Source: Setophaga petechia
Taxonomy: Eukaryota > Chordata > Aves > Passeriformes > Parulidae
Assembly (NCBI GenBank): GCA_024362935.1
Contig: JANCRA010000009.1
Coordinates: 11,240,001 to 11,304,000 of the forward strand
DNA: 64,000 bases
Reading direction: 5' to 3'
Shown here: one piece after another, positions 54,601 to 64,000 of the stretch
Layout: every line of letters starts with the position of its first letter
How positions within the stretch are numbered: the stretch's first letter is position 1
Notes under the pieces: generated by a model
What the model was told of the DNA's origin: nothing
Databases searched by the model: none
Seen by the model: the letters and a program-made list of their open reading frames with translations, nothing else
Program-made: the position numbers and the translations under genes

Positions 54601-57600
54601 CTCTTGTGACCGTCCTCTTGGAAGCTACAATAGGTAATGAGAAATGTCAAGTCCCAAGATCAATGAAATTTCAGGCTCTAGGGAAAAAACAGGAACAGCA
54701 TTGATCCTTTTAAAGAACACCAGTCAGAGGCTGAATGTAATATATTGCATGCAGAGGCTCAAGAGGATAAGCGGCCAGGTCCAACATACTTACCTGACAA
54801 AAAATTCAATCAGCCTTTAGCACAAGCTGCCTACCCTTCCTTTCTTTCATGCTGGAGTCTGATTCCAATTAAAGTGTGCAAATTAATTTTTATCACTTCC
54901 AAATTACTTTCTGAATTTGTGTCTGTTTCAGATGAAAGCATCTGTCCTTCACTTTTCTGCAATTCTATCATCCACTTTGGTATATTTGTTCAAAGACTCA
55001 GATAGTTCTCATTTTCAAAGTCACTTGTTTGAAAGAGACATTCAATAAAGTAATCATAAAATATAAAAATAAAACAGCTATAATGATACATGTTGAACTC
55101 CAGGGCATATCATATACTTTCTTTGCTCCTTTTTTGTGATGACTAATACAGTTGCCATGTGAGAAGAAATTTGTATACAAATTAGCACTCAGCTAAAACA
55201 AATCCCTGTATATCATAAGAGAAGAAAAATCAAAACACAAATTGTCAAACTCCATCACAATGATTTTTCTATTCAGTCTCTGAGAACTGCAAAGATTTAC
55301 ATTTCCCATATCACTTCAAACAAATAAAGTAAGCAAACAATGTCCTTTGCATGTGCCGTGTCTTACTAAGAGAAAACAGATACCTTTCACTGTTCTTGCA
55401 ACTGCAGCAGATTTATACAATCTGCTCATCAACTTAATAAGGTACAGATTCAGATTAGCTATTTCAGATGGGCAATTTTGGCTCAGAAAGTAGATATGTG
55501 ACCCTGGCAAGAGGACAAAGTTTTATTCGGTTCAGTGTTTTTCCAGTAGGTGGTATTTAAGTAAGCAGGAATAAAGAAAGAAAGGGAAGTTCAAACGTAC
55601 ATAAATCCTGCATTCAGCTGCCCTTCAGCCTACAGGAAATCATGCCACATCTCTTACTTTCCAGGAGCATTCCCAAACATCAGCCTCTAGTCTAGTCTTA
55701 ACAGGACCTCCAATATCACCACTGTTGGAGCTTAGCAATGGTATGGCCATGAGACCAATGTTGAACTAGAGAAAGTACAAACAGGGACAAGATTTGCCCT
55801 ACGTGCTGCTGTTGAAGGTATGTAGCACATTCAACATTGCTCCTGATCTCTTGATTTATTTCTATATCCAGTCATCATGACATTAATTGGAGCATAGAAA
55901 AGAATTTTGCTTTCTACCAAATCTAGAGGTTCTCAAGGCCCCATCCTATGACAACTTATAGCTGATAGTCAGCACATGCCTGTGAACATGGGAATGAGGG
56001 CTTTAATTCCCCCAGTCTCTAGAGGTCAAGAATGTAGTCTCATACTCCCTGGACAAGCACTCTAACCTGGAGATTTCCTTCAAGCATTTTCAGAAAGCAC
56101 TACTGTATGCAAAGCATTGCATTTAAAACCTGGTAAAACTTCACTCTTCTCAGAGTGATTGTGAGAGGTGGCAAGAAATTGTGCCAAGTGCAAATTAAAC
56201 CAGAAACTAATTTTTGACACTTACTGTAGAATAAAAAAGATAACTTGATAAGTGTAGTGATTGGAAAAATTATTTTAAAATTATAAAATTAAGTTTACCA
56301 CGCTCTCATAGGCAAGCTTTCAACTACTGAGCTAGATCAATCACTTGCCTCTTTTCTCAATTCTCCTCTTTAAACAAGAGCAGGTTCTGTATTTCCTAAA
56401 GACCCAATTGAAGTGACCCACTGAACATACATTATTCAGCAGAAGGTCCTACAGAAGTCTGACAGGTTAGGTTGTTGATATATTTATTTAGTAAAGATTA
56501 CATCTACCTCATGGATTCTGTAATAGGAATTTTAGCAGAATCTGTAAGAAATTGATCTTACAATCTTTAGCCTGAGAGTATTTCACAATAAATTGTGATT
56601 TCTATGTTTTTGAATGAAATGGTATCTATATTTTTCTATACAAATGTCAAACCACACAAACTGTTTAGGACTATAGGCTGGCTTTTTCTTCCCTTTAAGA
56701 TTTTCTGAAACAACAAAACATCCATTGGTAACTGGATGTATTGAAGCTAAAATTGATTATTAACTGTCTTTTAGCTTAGACAATTTTAAAGTCAAACATC
56801 TAACCCAGGTAATTACTATACCTGACATTTTTCTTTGAGTTCTTCACCTTTTTTTATCCTCTGATATAAAGCACCTTATCTGTATCTCCAGATGACACCT
56901 TTTAAAAAAACCAATATCCCTTTTTTTCCCTCTGAAAATATCATCTACATCTTTCTGTAAATTAATTCTAAAGGTGTTAATTAATTGGATTTGATCTACA
57001 TTGATCATATCATTTTCATTTTTCCTACAAGGAAACCTTCTAACAGGTCTACTATATACTACTTATCTACTATAGAAGAATAGATTAGGAAGTATTTCTT
57101 TATTATTTTGATGGCTTTTACTATGTAAAACTTCAAACATATTTTCACAAGGATTGTTGTAAATGCCTCACTCTTGGAAATTAGTTTAAAGGGAATCAGT
57201 CATATGATAGTCATCATGTCTGCTCATGGTAGCAGGCAGAAACTACTAGTCATTACTTCAGCAGAAAGATTTAGTAATTTTAGAAGTTTTTAAAGGCCCT
57301 TTGTTTTTGTGATTTATCCCCATTAATGTATGTTCATGAAAAGTCAAAGTAGCTGTTAATAATGGTATGTTTCCAGCACATGTAGTTCTGGTTATAGTAC
57401 AGTACTAGTATATAATTAGCATATCCATGGTAGCTTCAATCCAATGAATAGAGATAGAAATGCCATCACTCTTCCTCAGCATGAGTCTTCAACATGTCTT
57501 CAACATGAATATTAAAAAATCTTATCAATGTATTTCAAAGCTACCACTGTGGTCTTGGGTACTTAATCTCCCTCAGTTCTGTTACCTGTGCCTGTAAGAT

Positions 57601-60600
57601 TTCATTTGACTTACGCAGAACATCTCCTATTAATCTGACCATAAGGCCATTCCTTCAGCAAAACAGGGCCTTATCCACTCAGAGGCAGAGACAGAGAGCA
57701 AGTCATACAAGTAATTTTTGTTTTCATTTATTTCTGTCAGCCAGGTCATATCCTTCCTTTCATATAATTAAAGACCTTCAAAGCAGGCAATTCCAAAGTT
57801 ATACAGCTAAGATATTAAATCTGAGATTCAAAAAGTAACACTTTAGAGCATTCAGATATGTAAGTGATGACAGAATAATACCAGAACTAAAATAATTCTA
57901 TCTGGAAAAGAATTGAAGTAGTTTGTATCAGCCAGAAAGATGCTAATTGCAAGGCTATCCAAGCCCTTTACAATAAAGGCAGGTAAGGGGAAAGTCTTAC
58001 ATTTTTTTCTTTAATGAGAGTAGAAGGCTCTTCTAATTTTTCTCTTGTCATAGAAATTACTAATAATTTATATGAATCACACAGGCATTTAAAGAAGAAA
58101 AATGGCATCTACCTAAACAAACTGCTAAGACACGAAAATCCTTGTCAGACTGAATTTATCCATATTGGAGAATTACATACTAAAAAAGTCATGGAATATA
58201 GACAAAAATTACAGAAAATTGTTATTGGAACACAATTTTCTTCTTTCCCCTCTATTTTCTCTGTTATAAAAGCAAATAAAATCTCATGAGAAAGCAAGGC
58301 TTTTATGTCTCCCTTTTACCCTGCTTACAGACAAAAGGAAAAAAAAATTCAATAAAAAGTTTCTTGCTGCAAAATTAACAAAATATTTACTTTGAAACAC
58401 ATAAAACCCTTTTCTACCAGCCATTCAGTTGAAGAAATACTTTCACTTAGATGTCTGTAACTGACAGTGCTGCCTACAGTCAGTATTTGAATCAGAGATC
58501 AGAACTGATAGTGACAGATTCTTACATTTTTATCCAAAGACAAAAGCTTTCTGTTGAAAATTATCATTAGAAATCTGGAGCTTCTTTAAGTGAAGTGGAT
58601 TTAGTGTTGTATAAAACAGTTCTAGTATATGGATAAATGCTGCTCTTTAGCTGCAGCCTTATCTCTGGCTTGGGTGATGGGATCTTTAAATTAGTGGTGC
58701 AATTTGTGTCCTTTTGCATAAATTAATATTATTATTGTGTCCCACTGACTCTGCAAAGCACTGATAGTCCCATGCAAATGAAATGTAAACTTTTCCTGAC
58801 ATTTTATCTTCTTCTATTTTTATTCAGTCAGATTGCTCCCCCAAACTATAGAAAGACCTTTCTCAAGAGAGTCTCATTTAATTCCATTGCATGTGAGACA
58901 TTCTTTTTTTGAAAAAGCAAGCAGCTGATATAGCATGCTGTAGCACAAAGGGAGTAAGTTAAAATGCCAAAAAATATTTCCAGGGAAAGGGAAGTCAAAA
59001 TATAGTGATACATGTCCTGTCACTTAAAGGCCACAACCATCTTACTCTGGTTTATGATGACACGATGCTAAAAGTGATAAAGGCAATTACAAACTTAGGA
59101 ACTATACTCCCATCCTATTATCTCTTAACATGTAGAGAGGGTTTAAACATTTTTTGGCAAGCAATCAATGCACTGCTTAGCATGTGGTGCTCTTCTTATA
59201 CGAAATTTCAACCTCTAAGCAAAGTTACTGATTTTTGGTAATAACTTCTGAAGCTGAAAGAAGAAATGTTAAAACAAAGAGGTGCGACAAAGACCTCTGG
59301 GAGAGGTGTTATTTAAAGGACACTTACTGCTGTTTGGATTGTCACCTATGATATGATGCCGGCCGCTCCAGTACCAAAGCAGCAATGTAGCGTCGCGAGA
59401 CCCAGACACGATGTAGCAATCGCCCCCAATGTAGGACTCCGACCTGGCCAGGCAAGTCACGACATCCCAGTGGCCAAACACAATCTGAGTTAATTTTCCT
59501 GGTGGGAATGCAAAGTCATACAAATTCAGTTATCTAAGGTACAAGCAGCATTTAGAAATCATTAACTATGTAATTAATATTCAGTTCAAATGCAACTTTT
59601 GTTTCATGTCCCATAATTAAAGTGCACTAAATGCTACTAGAAGATTAAAAAAATCACAAAGATTAAACTTTTTTTTCCACCTTTTTTTCAGTCTTGTTGA
59701 AGGCTGTCCTCTGTGCAATCCATAGTCTAACCCTTAACTTTAAAAATCAAGGCAGTGCTGTAGTCACTGAATATTAAGTGGAGTATGGCTCCATCAGTAT
59801 TTAAGCAATGGCATTAGAACAGTATTTATGAATTTCATGAGTGATATGCATAAGACTGTACATGAACTTTTTCATAATTGTGCTACATTATCACGTTAAA
59901 AATGTGTATTTGTTCTATGTTAATGTCAAACTAAGGTTTACTATGATTATCACCTCCTCCTTTCTATTATTACAATTAGTTTTTAGCAATATACTTAGTG
60001 ACATTAGGCAAAGTAATCAGACAAATGAACAAAATATTGGTTCCTGTAGCAGGATACTCAACCTAATTCCTTACTACATGAAATAAGTAGAGCTAGAAAT
60101 AATAGATCCATAAAAATACTGTAACAAAAATTTGGTTGATTCTTTTGGCATGATAAATTTCCTGCAGATAATTATGATTTTCAAAAGTTGCTATTAATAA
60201 AACTGTATTCCATTTCCTTCTACATCCCCTATCTTCCATTAAAAAAATCTTAAAGTTATCATGCTGAAACAGTAATGAAGGGTTTTACAAACTGCCCATT
60301 AACATTTATTGACATGTAAGCACAAGTATTAGATATGGTATTATTAAGACAATAGTCTTTGTCCACTTTGTGACCCAGGAAGAACCAGAAAGCTGTATTT
60401 GAGGTCACCTGTTTCTGTGGAATAAACTCGAAAGCTCTTGTCCCAGAAACCGCAGATAAGAATGTAGCGATTATCTGCCGTGACCACAAAGCAATGCGCG
60501 TTGATCTGGATGCTCTGATCCACAAGGTCTGTGATCTGACGTTTGTTCACACCAGAGTTATTGGCTGTAACGAAATGCAAAACACATTTTACATGTAAGC

Positions 60601-63119
60601 CATTCCAACACCTTCCTGTCATCCATTTACAGGAGAAAATGAATACATTTAACTTTCAATGAACTGTGAATTTGTTGTTGAGTAAGCATTTTGAATATGA
60701 ACATTTAGAGCTGTCTATATGGGTGTCAGAAATACAAAATTATTGTGAGATTTCTAGTTCCCCTTTGAATAAGAGATAAGATATTACAGGAGATGACAAT
60801 TTCTTATAAGTTGCCTGATGCACTGCATAATATGTGGTAATAATTTAAGTGCTCTGCTGAAGTAGTCTCTCAAAACAATCTGAACCAGGGGAAAGTGGCA
60901 ATATGAAATCAATATTAACAATACTGCAGAGAGAGAATTCTCACTGGTTGGTATCTCTTTCACAAAAAACATCTTGTATTGTGTGGTCTTGACAACCCCA
61001 CACCTTCAGATGCTTAACCAGATTAAAGAGATAAAGATTCAACCAATGAATGAGGGGAGACCTTATTGTGGTCTTCATCATCCTCACAAGGGGAAGTGGA
61101 GGAGCAGGTACTGATCTCTACTCTTGTGATCAGGGACAGAACTCAAGGAAAAGGTGTGAAGCTCAGTAAGGGGATGTTTGCATTGGATATCAGGAAAATG
61201 TTCTTTACCCAGAGGGTGGCTGGGCCATGGAACTGGCTCCTCAGGGAAGTGGTCACAGAACCAGCCTGAGAGAGTTCAAGAAAAGTTTGGACAATGCTCT
61301 TAGGACATGGTGTGACTCTTGTGTGAGGTCCTGCACAGAACCAGGCATTGGACTTGATGGTCCTTCTAACTTCTAACTCAGCCTATTTTATGATTCCATG
61401 ATTCTATTCAAACCTAATGTGATGTTCCAGTACAGGAAAAGTAAGTGTTATCATCTGTTCCTCTAGCAGGGACCCAGGCCAAGGACAGTATTTTAAAAAG
61501 AGGCAATGACACTTAGAAACTCCCCCAGACTGAGGGAAAAGGAATGGTTCATGCAGAATCCCACCAACCCAACTGCCAAAGGGAGCTGGTTAGAAGGATT
61601 AATGACTGGGAACCCACAGCCAATGTGCTCTGTCCTCCCTGTGACATAGCAGACAAGATATTATGGATATACCATAAAAGTGTGCTCCATCTCAGTATTA
61701 ACTTTCTGAAAGTTGAGTATATAATCTAAGTTAATTTTATCCACTCCATCCAGTCTCACTGGAGAAGAAGACATTTTTTCAGATGACAAGTCATCTCACA
61801 CTGTAGTAGCTGTCTAAGTGCTAGACAATTCCAGAAGAGTGTTTGTCTTTCTAAAGTAGATATGGAGGGAATCTTGACAACTAACTTCAGTTACCCAAAG
61901 CCAGGGAGGTAAAAATTACTCTAAGAAATATGTTTCTCCTAACCTAGGAACACAACTTAATGCAGACAATAATCTGATTTTTCCCTATTTTTTGCTATTC
62001 TACTTCAAGTGCTCACAACTGCATGAATAAGAGATTCAGCCAAAAAAACCCCACTCCATTCTATTTTAAAATTGCTTGTGGAAGTTAATATTACGTTTGC
62101 ATACATTCTAAGAACACATATTTAAATTACCAGACCGTCTATGTCCATTAGCTGAAAGATAATGAATAGCAAATTACTCAAATTTCCAGAACAGATGGAC
62201 ACAAAAGTTGTGTCTTAGCTTGTGAGAGAAAAACTAAAGAGAAAACCACTGTCATTATAGGAGATCAAATGAAGCACACAGAAGAGAAAGCTAACTCTCC
62301 TGAGGTACTTCGATATAAAACTTTTGAACATGAATATTGTGAATATTAACACAGAAAAAATGGAACTTTATATCTGGCTATGTTTAAATTTTTTTTTTCT
62401 CAACAATGCTACAATTCTTGTCCCTAAGAACCTTTCCTAACCCTAATTTCTGTTTCAAACTGCTCCCCCCTACAAATCAAATAAGTTTAATAATGAAAAT
62501 TTATGATCATTAGGAAGTCCTGCAATCTAACAATTTTAGCAGATTCTATTTCTCAAATAACTCACTTTCTCAAAAAAATCTGGATTTAAAAGAATACTAT
62601 CAATTTAAAATCCAGTCTTTTCATTATTAAATTAGTATTGTTGACTAAATCCAAATCATAACGTGAATGAAAATAAATGGATCTGCATCTGCACTGATAA
62701 ACATAGTGCTGGCTGTAAAAAAGTATATGCTATCTCCATAGGACCCTCAAGTTTTATTTTACTAATGTGACCTGATAAGAGAACAGAATTATATATATGG
62801 GTCGACAATTAACTGACTTAATTGGTTGTTTCTTAAATACCAGTTGCTGGTGATGTTAATAACAAATAACATTCATGTAATTCATTCAACATCAACAGCT
62901 AATGCTTTTTAATTCTTCAGGACTGACAAGAATAAATACTTTCCTATTTTCTCTGTTAAATGAAGCATAATATACAAATATAGATTAATCAATAATTCCT
63001 GAAAATGCCAATTTCAAATATATTGCTACATTTTCATCTTGACATACCAATCAATGGATCCATTTCAATTGGAAGATGATGGGCTTGATCCAAAGAGTAT
63101 CCTGGGGCTCCCCGAAGGC
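45520..63119 (-). CDS. NBEA: Neurobeachin, C-terminal WD40 part (spliced, 5' part outside window)
   Basis: Seven exons join without frame conflict into 312 complete codons plus one incomplete 5' codon, ending in TGA at 45520-45522. The product is the C-terminal WD40 propeller of neurobeachin. Recognisable segments in order are LRGAPGYSLDQAHHLP, NRYILICGFWDKSFRVYST, FGHWDVVTCLARSES, GHDHEVVCVSVCAELGLV, HTITGDLLRALEG, GGDNGVVEVWQACD and IDFNRWHYEHQNRY. The family (BEACH proteins, about 2900 residues in vertebrate NBEA) has DUF1088, PH, BEACH and WD40 modules in that order. NBEA is a cytosolic, peripheral-membrane protein of the trans-Golgi and neuronal membranes that binds PKA regulatory subunits and acts in receptor trafficking. 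The terminus and the NNSGVNKRQ segment fit NBEA rather than its paralogue LRBA, from my knowledge of both. The intron positions rule out a retrocopy. Upstream exons continue past 64000. Confidence 0.97.
45611..46098 (-). other. NBEA intron between exons f and g (488 bp)
   Basis: GTGAAT donor and TTTTTCAG acceptor. AT-rich; nothing else seen. Confidence 0.93.
46099..46250 (-). CDS. NBEA: NBEA coding exon f (152 nt), WD40 blades 5-6
   Basis: The acceptor is TTTTCTTCTGAAG before 46250 and the donor is CAGAG|GTGAAT after 46099. It begins in phase 0 (Ala), holds 50 full codons and ends with AG, which forms Arg with the first base of the last exon. Translation: AILLSSDGQNLVTGGDNG, VVEVWQACDFKQLYIY, PGCDAGIRAMDLSHDQ. 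SSDGQNLVTGGDNGVVEVW is the most canonical WD40 strand set in the window. The second half, PGCDAGIRAMDLS, opens the last blade. Confidence 0.98.
46251..46969 (-). other. NBEA intron between exons e and f (719 bp)
   Basis: GTAAAT donor and TTCTGAAG acceptor. AT-rich; nothing else seen. Confidence 0.92.
46970..47166 (-). CDS. NBEA: NBEA coding exon e (197 nt), WD40 blades 3-5
   Basis: The acceptor is TTTTCATATACAG before 47166 and the donor is CCAGG|GTAAAT after 46970. Two leading bases complete Glu, then 65 full codons end exactly on AGG (Arg), so the exon is phase 1-0. Translation starts GPCLVHTITGDLLRALEG, continues through LISVSSEGHCIIYYERG and RFSNFSINGKLLAQMEIN, and ends DSTR. It finishes one blade and covers the next, a degenerate WD repeat with IIYYERG in the strand-c/d position. 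The motif EGTENCLYPR has Thr where I recall Pro in other neurobeachins; it may be a lineage substitution. Confidence 0.97.
47167..50409 (-). other. NBEA intron between exons d and e (3243 bp)
   Basis: GTCAGA donor and ATACAG acceptor. The notable content is a purine-rich block at 49440-49790 (plus strand nearly all A and G). Otherwise AT-rich with nothing recognised. Confidence 0.88.
49440..49790. repeat. Purine-strand-asymmetric block in NBEA intron
   Basis: About 350 bp in which the plus strand is dominated by A and G (GAAAGAAAATAAGAATGG, AAGGAGGAGAGGAGGGAGAG and similar). The minus, transcribed-sense strand is correspondingly C/T-rich. Confidence 0.75.
50410..50511 (-). CDS. NBEA: NBEA coding exon d (102 nt), third WD40 blade
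   Basis: The acceptor is TTTTTTTGTAACAG before 50511 and the donor is TAAAG|GTCAGA after 50410. It has two leading bases, 33 full codons (DYPAPRAVLTGHDHEVV then CVSVCAELGLVISGAK) and one trailing base that completes Glu with AA of the next exon. GHDHEVVCVSV is the GH-containing start of a blade and LGLVISGAKEG its middle strands. This is the fourth 1-1 phase exon in a row. The donor has C at intron position +3, so it departs from GTRAGT. It lies between introns of 8.8 and 3.2 kb. Confidence 0.97.
51678..51693. repeat. Homopolymer T16
   Basis: Uninterrupted T run in the 8.8-kb intron. Confidence 0.9.
53728..53765 (+). mobile_element. Possible MIR-like SINE core fragment
   Basis: GGGATCTTGGGCAAGTTGCA resembles the MIR segment TGACCTTGGGCAAGTCACTT. 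Short and diverged; it could be chance. Confidence 0.35.
56041..56080 (-). mobile_element. Possible tRNA-derived SINE fragment
   Basis: The minus strand has CCAGGTTAGAGTGCTTGTCC, like the tRNA D-arm/anticodon region of tRNA-headed SINEs. No B box in place and no cloverleaf can be drawn, so it is not a tRNA gene. Confidence 0.25.
56300..56339 (-). mobile_element. Possible tRNA-derived SINE head (A-box-like)
   Basis: The minus strand has TAGCTCAGTAGTTGAAAGC followed by TTGCCTATGAGAG, close to the A box TRGCNNAGYNGG and the following tRNA stem. The anticodon arm and T arm do not follow, so this is a fragment or a relic, not a functional tRNA. Confidence 0.35.
57548..57600 (+). mobile_element. 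Possible MIR-like SINE fragment
   Basis: GTGGTCTTGGGTACTTAATC then CTCAGTTCTGTTACCTGTGC and CTGTAAGAT follow the order of the MIR 3' half (CTTGGGCAAGTCACTTAACC, CTCAGTTTCCTCATCTGTAA). Diverged, consistent with an ancient amniote insertion. Confidence 0.45.
58600..58900. promoter_or_regulatory. Candidate intronic conserved non-coding element
   Basis: Contains TTTTGCATAAATTAATATT, the perfect octamer ATGCAAAT (in CCCATGCAAATGAAATG), and TTTAATTCCATTGCATGTG within 200 bp. POU and homeodomain-type motifs cluster here; no conservation data available. Confidence 0.22.
59328..59498 (-). CDS. NBEA: NBEA coding exon c (171 nt), second WD40 blade
   Basis: The acceptor is TTCCCACCAG before 59498 and the donor is AGCA|GTAAGT, a near-consensus site. 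It has two leading bases, 56 full codons and one trailing base. Translation: KLTQIVFGHWDVVTCLAR, then SESYIGGDCYIVSGSRDATL, then LLWYWSGRHHIIGDNPNS. It has the classic blade layout: GH dipeptide (FGHWDVVTC), central SGSRDATLLLW with the structural Asp, then a YW end in place of the usual WD. The exon is much richer in CpG than the AT-rich introns around it. The split Ser codon A+GT joins it to the next exon (NSS-DYPAPRAV). Confidence 0.98.
59499..60408 (-). other. NBEA intron between exons b and c (910 bp)
   Basis: GTGACC donor and CCACCAG acceptor. AT-rich with short homopolymer runs; I recognise no repeat or other gene in it. Confidence 0.9.
60409..60564 (-). CDS. NBEA: NBEA coding exon b (156 nt), first WD40 blade
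   Basis: The acceptor is TTTCGTTACAG before 60564 and the donor is ACAG|GTGACC after 60409. It has two leading bases, 51 full codons and one trailing base (1-1 phase). The translation runs NNSGVNKRQITDLVDQ then INAHCFVVTADNRYILICG and FWDKSFRVYSTET, with the split Gly completed by the next exon. The WDKSFRVYS core is a WD40 strand-d signature, and the preceding residues supply the outer strands of the first blade. The coding frame runs open into both introns for a short way, but the two junctions are fixed by the phase match with both neighbours. Confidence 0.97.
60565..63047 (-). other. NBEA intron between exons a and b (2483 bp)
   Basis: GT (TATGT) to AG (GTTACAG) intron. It holds a plus-strand CR1 3' end at 61030-61407 and, at 62800-62960, a stretch with several TAATT/ATTAA motifs that may be conserved non-coding DNA. 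The rest is unremarkable AT-rich sequence. Confidence 0.85.
61030..61407 (+). mobile_element. CR1 LINE, 5'-truncated 3' end, in NBEA intron
   Basis: GAGGGGAGACCTTATTGTGG begins the recognisable part (the GDLIVV-type end of ORF2), followed by TTTACCCAGAGGGTGGCTGG, CTCCTCAGGGAAGTGGTCAC, TTGGACTTGATGGTCCTTCT and the tail ATGATTCCATGATTCTATTC. It lies antisense to NBEA. Only the last 380 bp of the element are present; frames are broken, and it is inactive. Confidence 0.92.
63048..63119 (-). CDS. NBEA: NBEA coding exon a (72 nt), linker before the WD40 repeats
   Basis: The acceptor is ...CATGTGTAG before 63119, after a pyrimidine-rich stretch; the donor is ATTG|GTATGT after 63048. The exon starts with two bases completing a codon, carries 23 full codons (LRGAPGYSLD ... 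IEMDPLI) and ends on one base, so its phase is 1-1. The last G joins CC of the next exon to give Ala (PLI-A-NNSG). It encodes the linker between the BEACH domain and the first WD40 blade. It is too short to show up as an open frame and was found by translating the intronic sequence on the minus strand. Being 72 nt and phase-symmetric, it could be skipped without changing frame; whether that happens cannot be told from sequence. Confidence 0.93.
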
Positions 63120-64000
63120 CTACACATGAAAGGAGGAATAAAGCACATAGAAACCTTTTGACATGATTTTTCTAGGTTTAAAAGTCCATTATTGGATTAT
63201 TATATATTTTTAGAAAGTAGGTTTTTACTATTTGCTTTATTAATATCTTAAGATTTCTTTCTCTGTGCTTCACAAATATGCATTTGTTAATTCTTCATTT
63301 ATGTACAAGTAACTATAAAGGTAGAAGCATCAACTTCATCACAACTTTTGCAGCCACACACATTCATTAAATAACTCATTTAAAATAGTATAAGAGATTT
63401 TTATTTTTACTTTTGAGTAGAGTTCTTAGCACAGAAAATAAAGTTAATTAGATTAAACATTTTTATGAGTTTCTTGCATATGGAAGCCTGTATGTGACAG
63501 AAACTTGGACCTTTTCATGGATTTATCTAAAAGTTTTAGATGTAAAACTGTAGGGTACAGTAAATGTGCCACAATTATTCCTGTTCATTCTATTCTAAGC
63601 AGTCCTTAAGATGTTCAAATGTGCATCAGGGGCTGCAAATTTAGTGTTATCTTGTCATGCACAGATAGCATTGCTTCGGCTCTTCTGAGCACCTTCCCCG
63701 GTATGTTAATCAAACAGCGACTACTGAAAACACCATTTTTGTCACAAACTGCCACCTTGCACAAGAATATCCTCTATAATAGAACATACAGATTTCTGAA
63801 GAATAAAGTCCATTTTCTTCTACTGCAATAGACAACTGGAAGAGGTAAAAGAAAAGCTAGATCTGCAATTTTCTGAAAGACACAGCTCTTAGAACTTCTT
63901 CCCTTCTTTCTGTCTCTTCTTTCAAAGCCCAAGCAGCTTGCGACAGATCTTTACTGGTATTAACTTACATTCATCCACTTCTTTTATGAGATGTCTCTGT
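63120..64000 (-). other. NBEA intron (partial), upstream of exon a
   Basis: This is the intronic part between exon a and the next exon upstream, which is not in the window. I looked on the minus strand for a BEACH-end exon finishing in phase 1 on G and found none. A short GAAT|GTAAGT donor-like site at 63965-63974 does not fit, because it would give Cys instead of the expected Gly. AT-rich, no repeat recognised. Confidence 0.6.

Larger units (their letters stand above)
50512..59327 (-). other. NBEA intron between exons c and d (8816 bp)
   Basis: The largest intron in the window, GTAAGT to TAACAG. It contains a 16-T tract (51678-51693), two short segments resembling MIR-type SINE cores (53728-53765 and 57548-57600), two tRNA-promoter-like pieces on the minus strand (56041-56080 and 56300-56339), an AT microsatellite-like patch (51006-51060) and an octamer-containing candidate conserved segment (58600-58900). 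No additional exon was recognised. Confidence 0.85.

Noticed and set aside
56300..56339. tRNA gene on the minus strand
   Set aside because: Only an A-box-like part is present. The anticodon and T arms cannot be formed.
63961..64000. Possible further NBEA exon on the minus strand ending GAAT|GTAAGT
   Set aside because: Its last base would give Cys (TGC) at the junction with exon a, where Gly is expected, and the short translation RHLIKEVDE has no match to NBEA that I know.
1..64000. CRISPR array, bacterial operon or defence system
   Set aside because: Spliced vertebrate gene, CR1 elements and solo LTR show eukaryotic nuclear DNA; no array of direct repeats with spacers is present.

Overview
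This is vertebrate nuclear DNA, AT-rich with large introns, and very probably from a bird. It holds several truncated CR1 LINE 3' ends, three of them with readable CR1 sequence, and a compact intron set. A TG...CA solo LTR with a 6-bp target-site duplication suggests, weakly, a songbird-type genome with recent class II endogenous retrovirus activity. Nothing bacterial is present.

The only protein-coding gene I can support is the 3' end of neurobeachin (NBEA), on the minus strand at 45520-63119. Seven coding exons were resolved by reading splice junctions and checking that codon phase closes across every junction: 63048-63119, 60409-60564, 59328-59498, 50410-50511, 46970-47166, 46099-46250 and 45520-45610. 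Together they encode the last 312 complete codons, which are the C-terminal WD40 propeller, ending in the NBEA-type terminus HYEHQNRY. The paralogue LRBA differs in these segments. The PH and BEACH domains and the rest of the gene lie beyond the right edge. A putative 3' UTR runs leftwards to an AATAAA near 43830.

Layout from left to right. 1-43.8 kb is a non-coding region downstream of NBEA, with no recognisable exon on either strand. It contains a CR1 3' end (6.1-6.4 kb), a diverged tandem array of about 165-bp units with telomere-like hexamers (6.95-7.68 kb), a weak reverse-transcriptase-like relic (14.8-15.0 kb), a probable antisense LTR (17.4-18.0 kb), antisense CR1 pieces (22.9-23.6 and 25.7-25.8 kb), a 29-T tract (27.27 kb), a complete minus-strand solo LTR with perfect ATTAAT duplications (39858-40519), and several microsatellites. 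43.8-45.5 kb is the putative NBEA 3' UTR, with a 15-G run. 45.5-64 kb is NBEA exons and introns, with purine-strand asymmetry in one intron, old SINE-like relics, candidate conserved non-coding segments and a CR1 3' end at 61.0-61.4 kb.

No convincing novel multi-gene system is present. The points most worth checking are the run of four frame-neutral (1-1 phase) WD40 exons including a 72-nt exon, the intact solo LTR, the telomere-motif tandem array, and an unexplained 21-bp direct repeat 1.15 kb apart.
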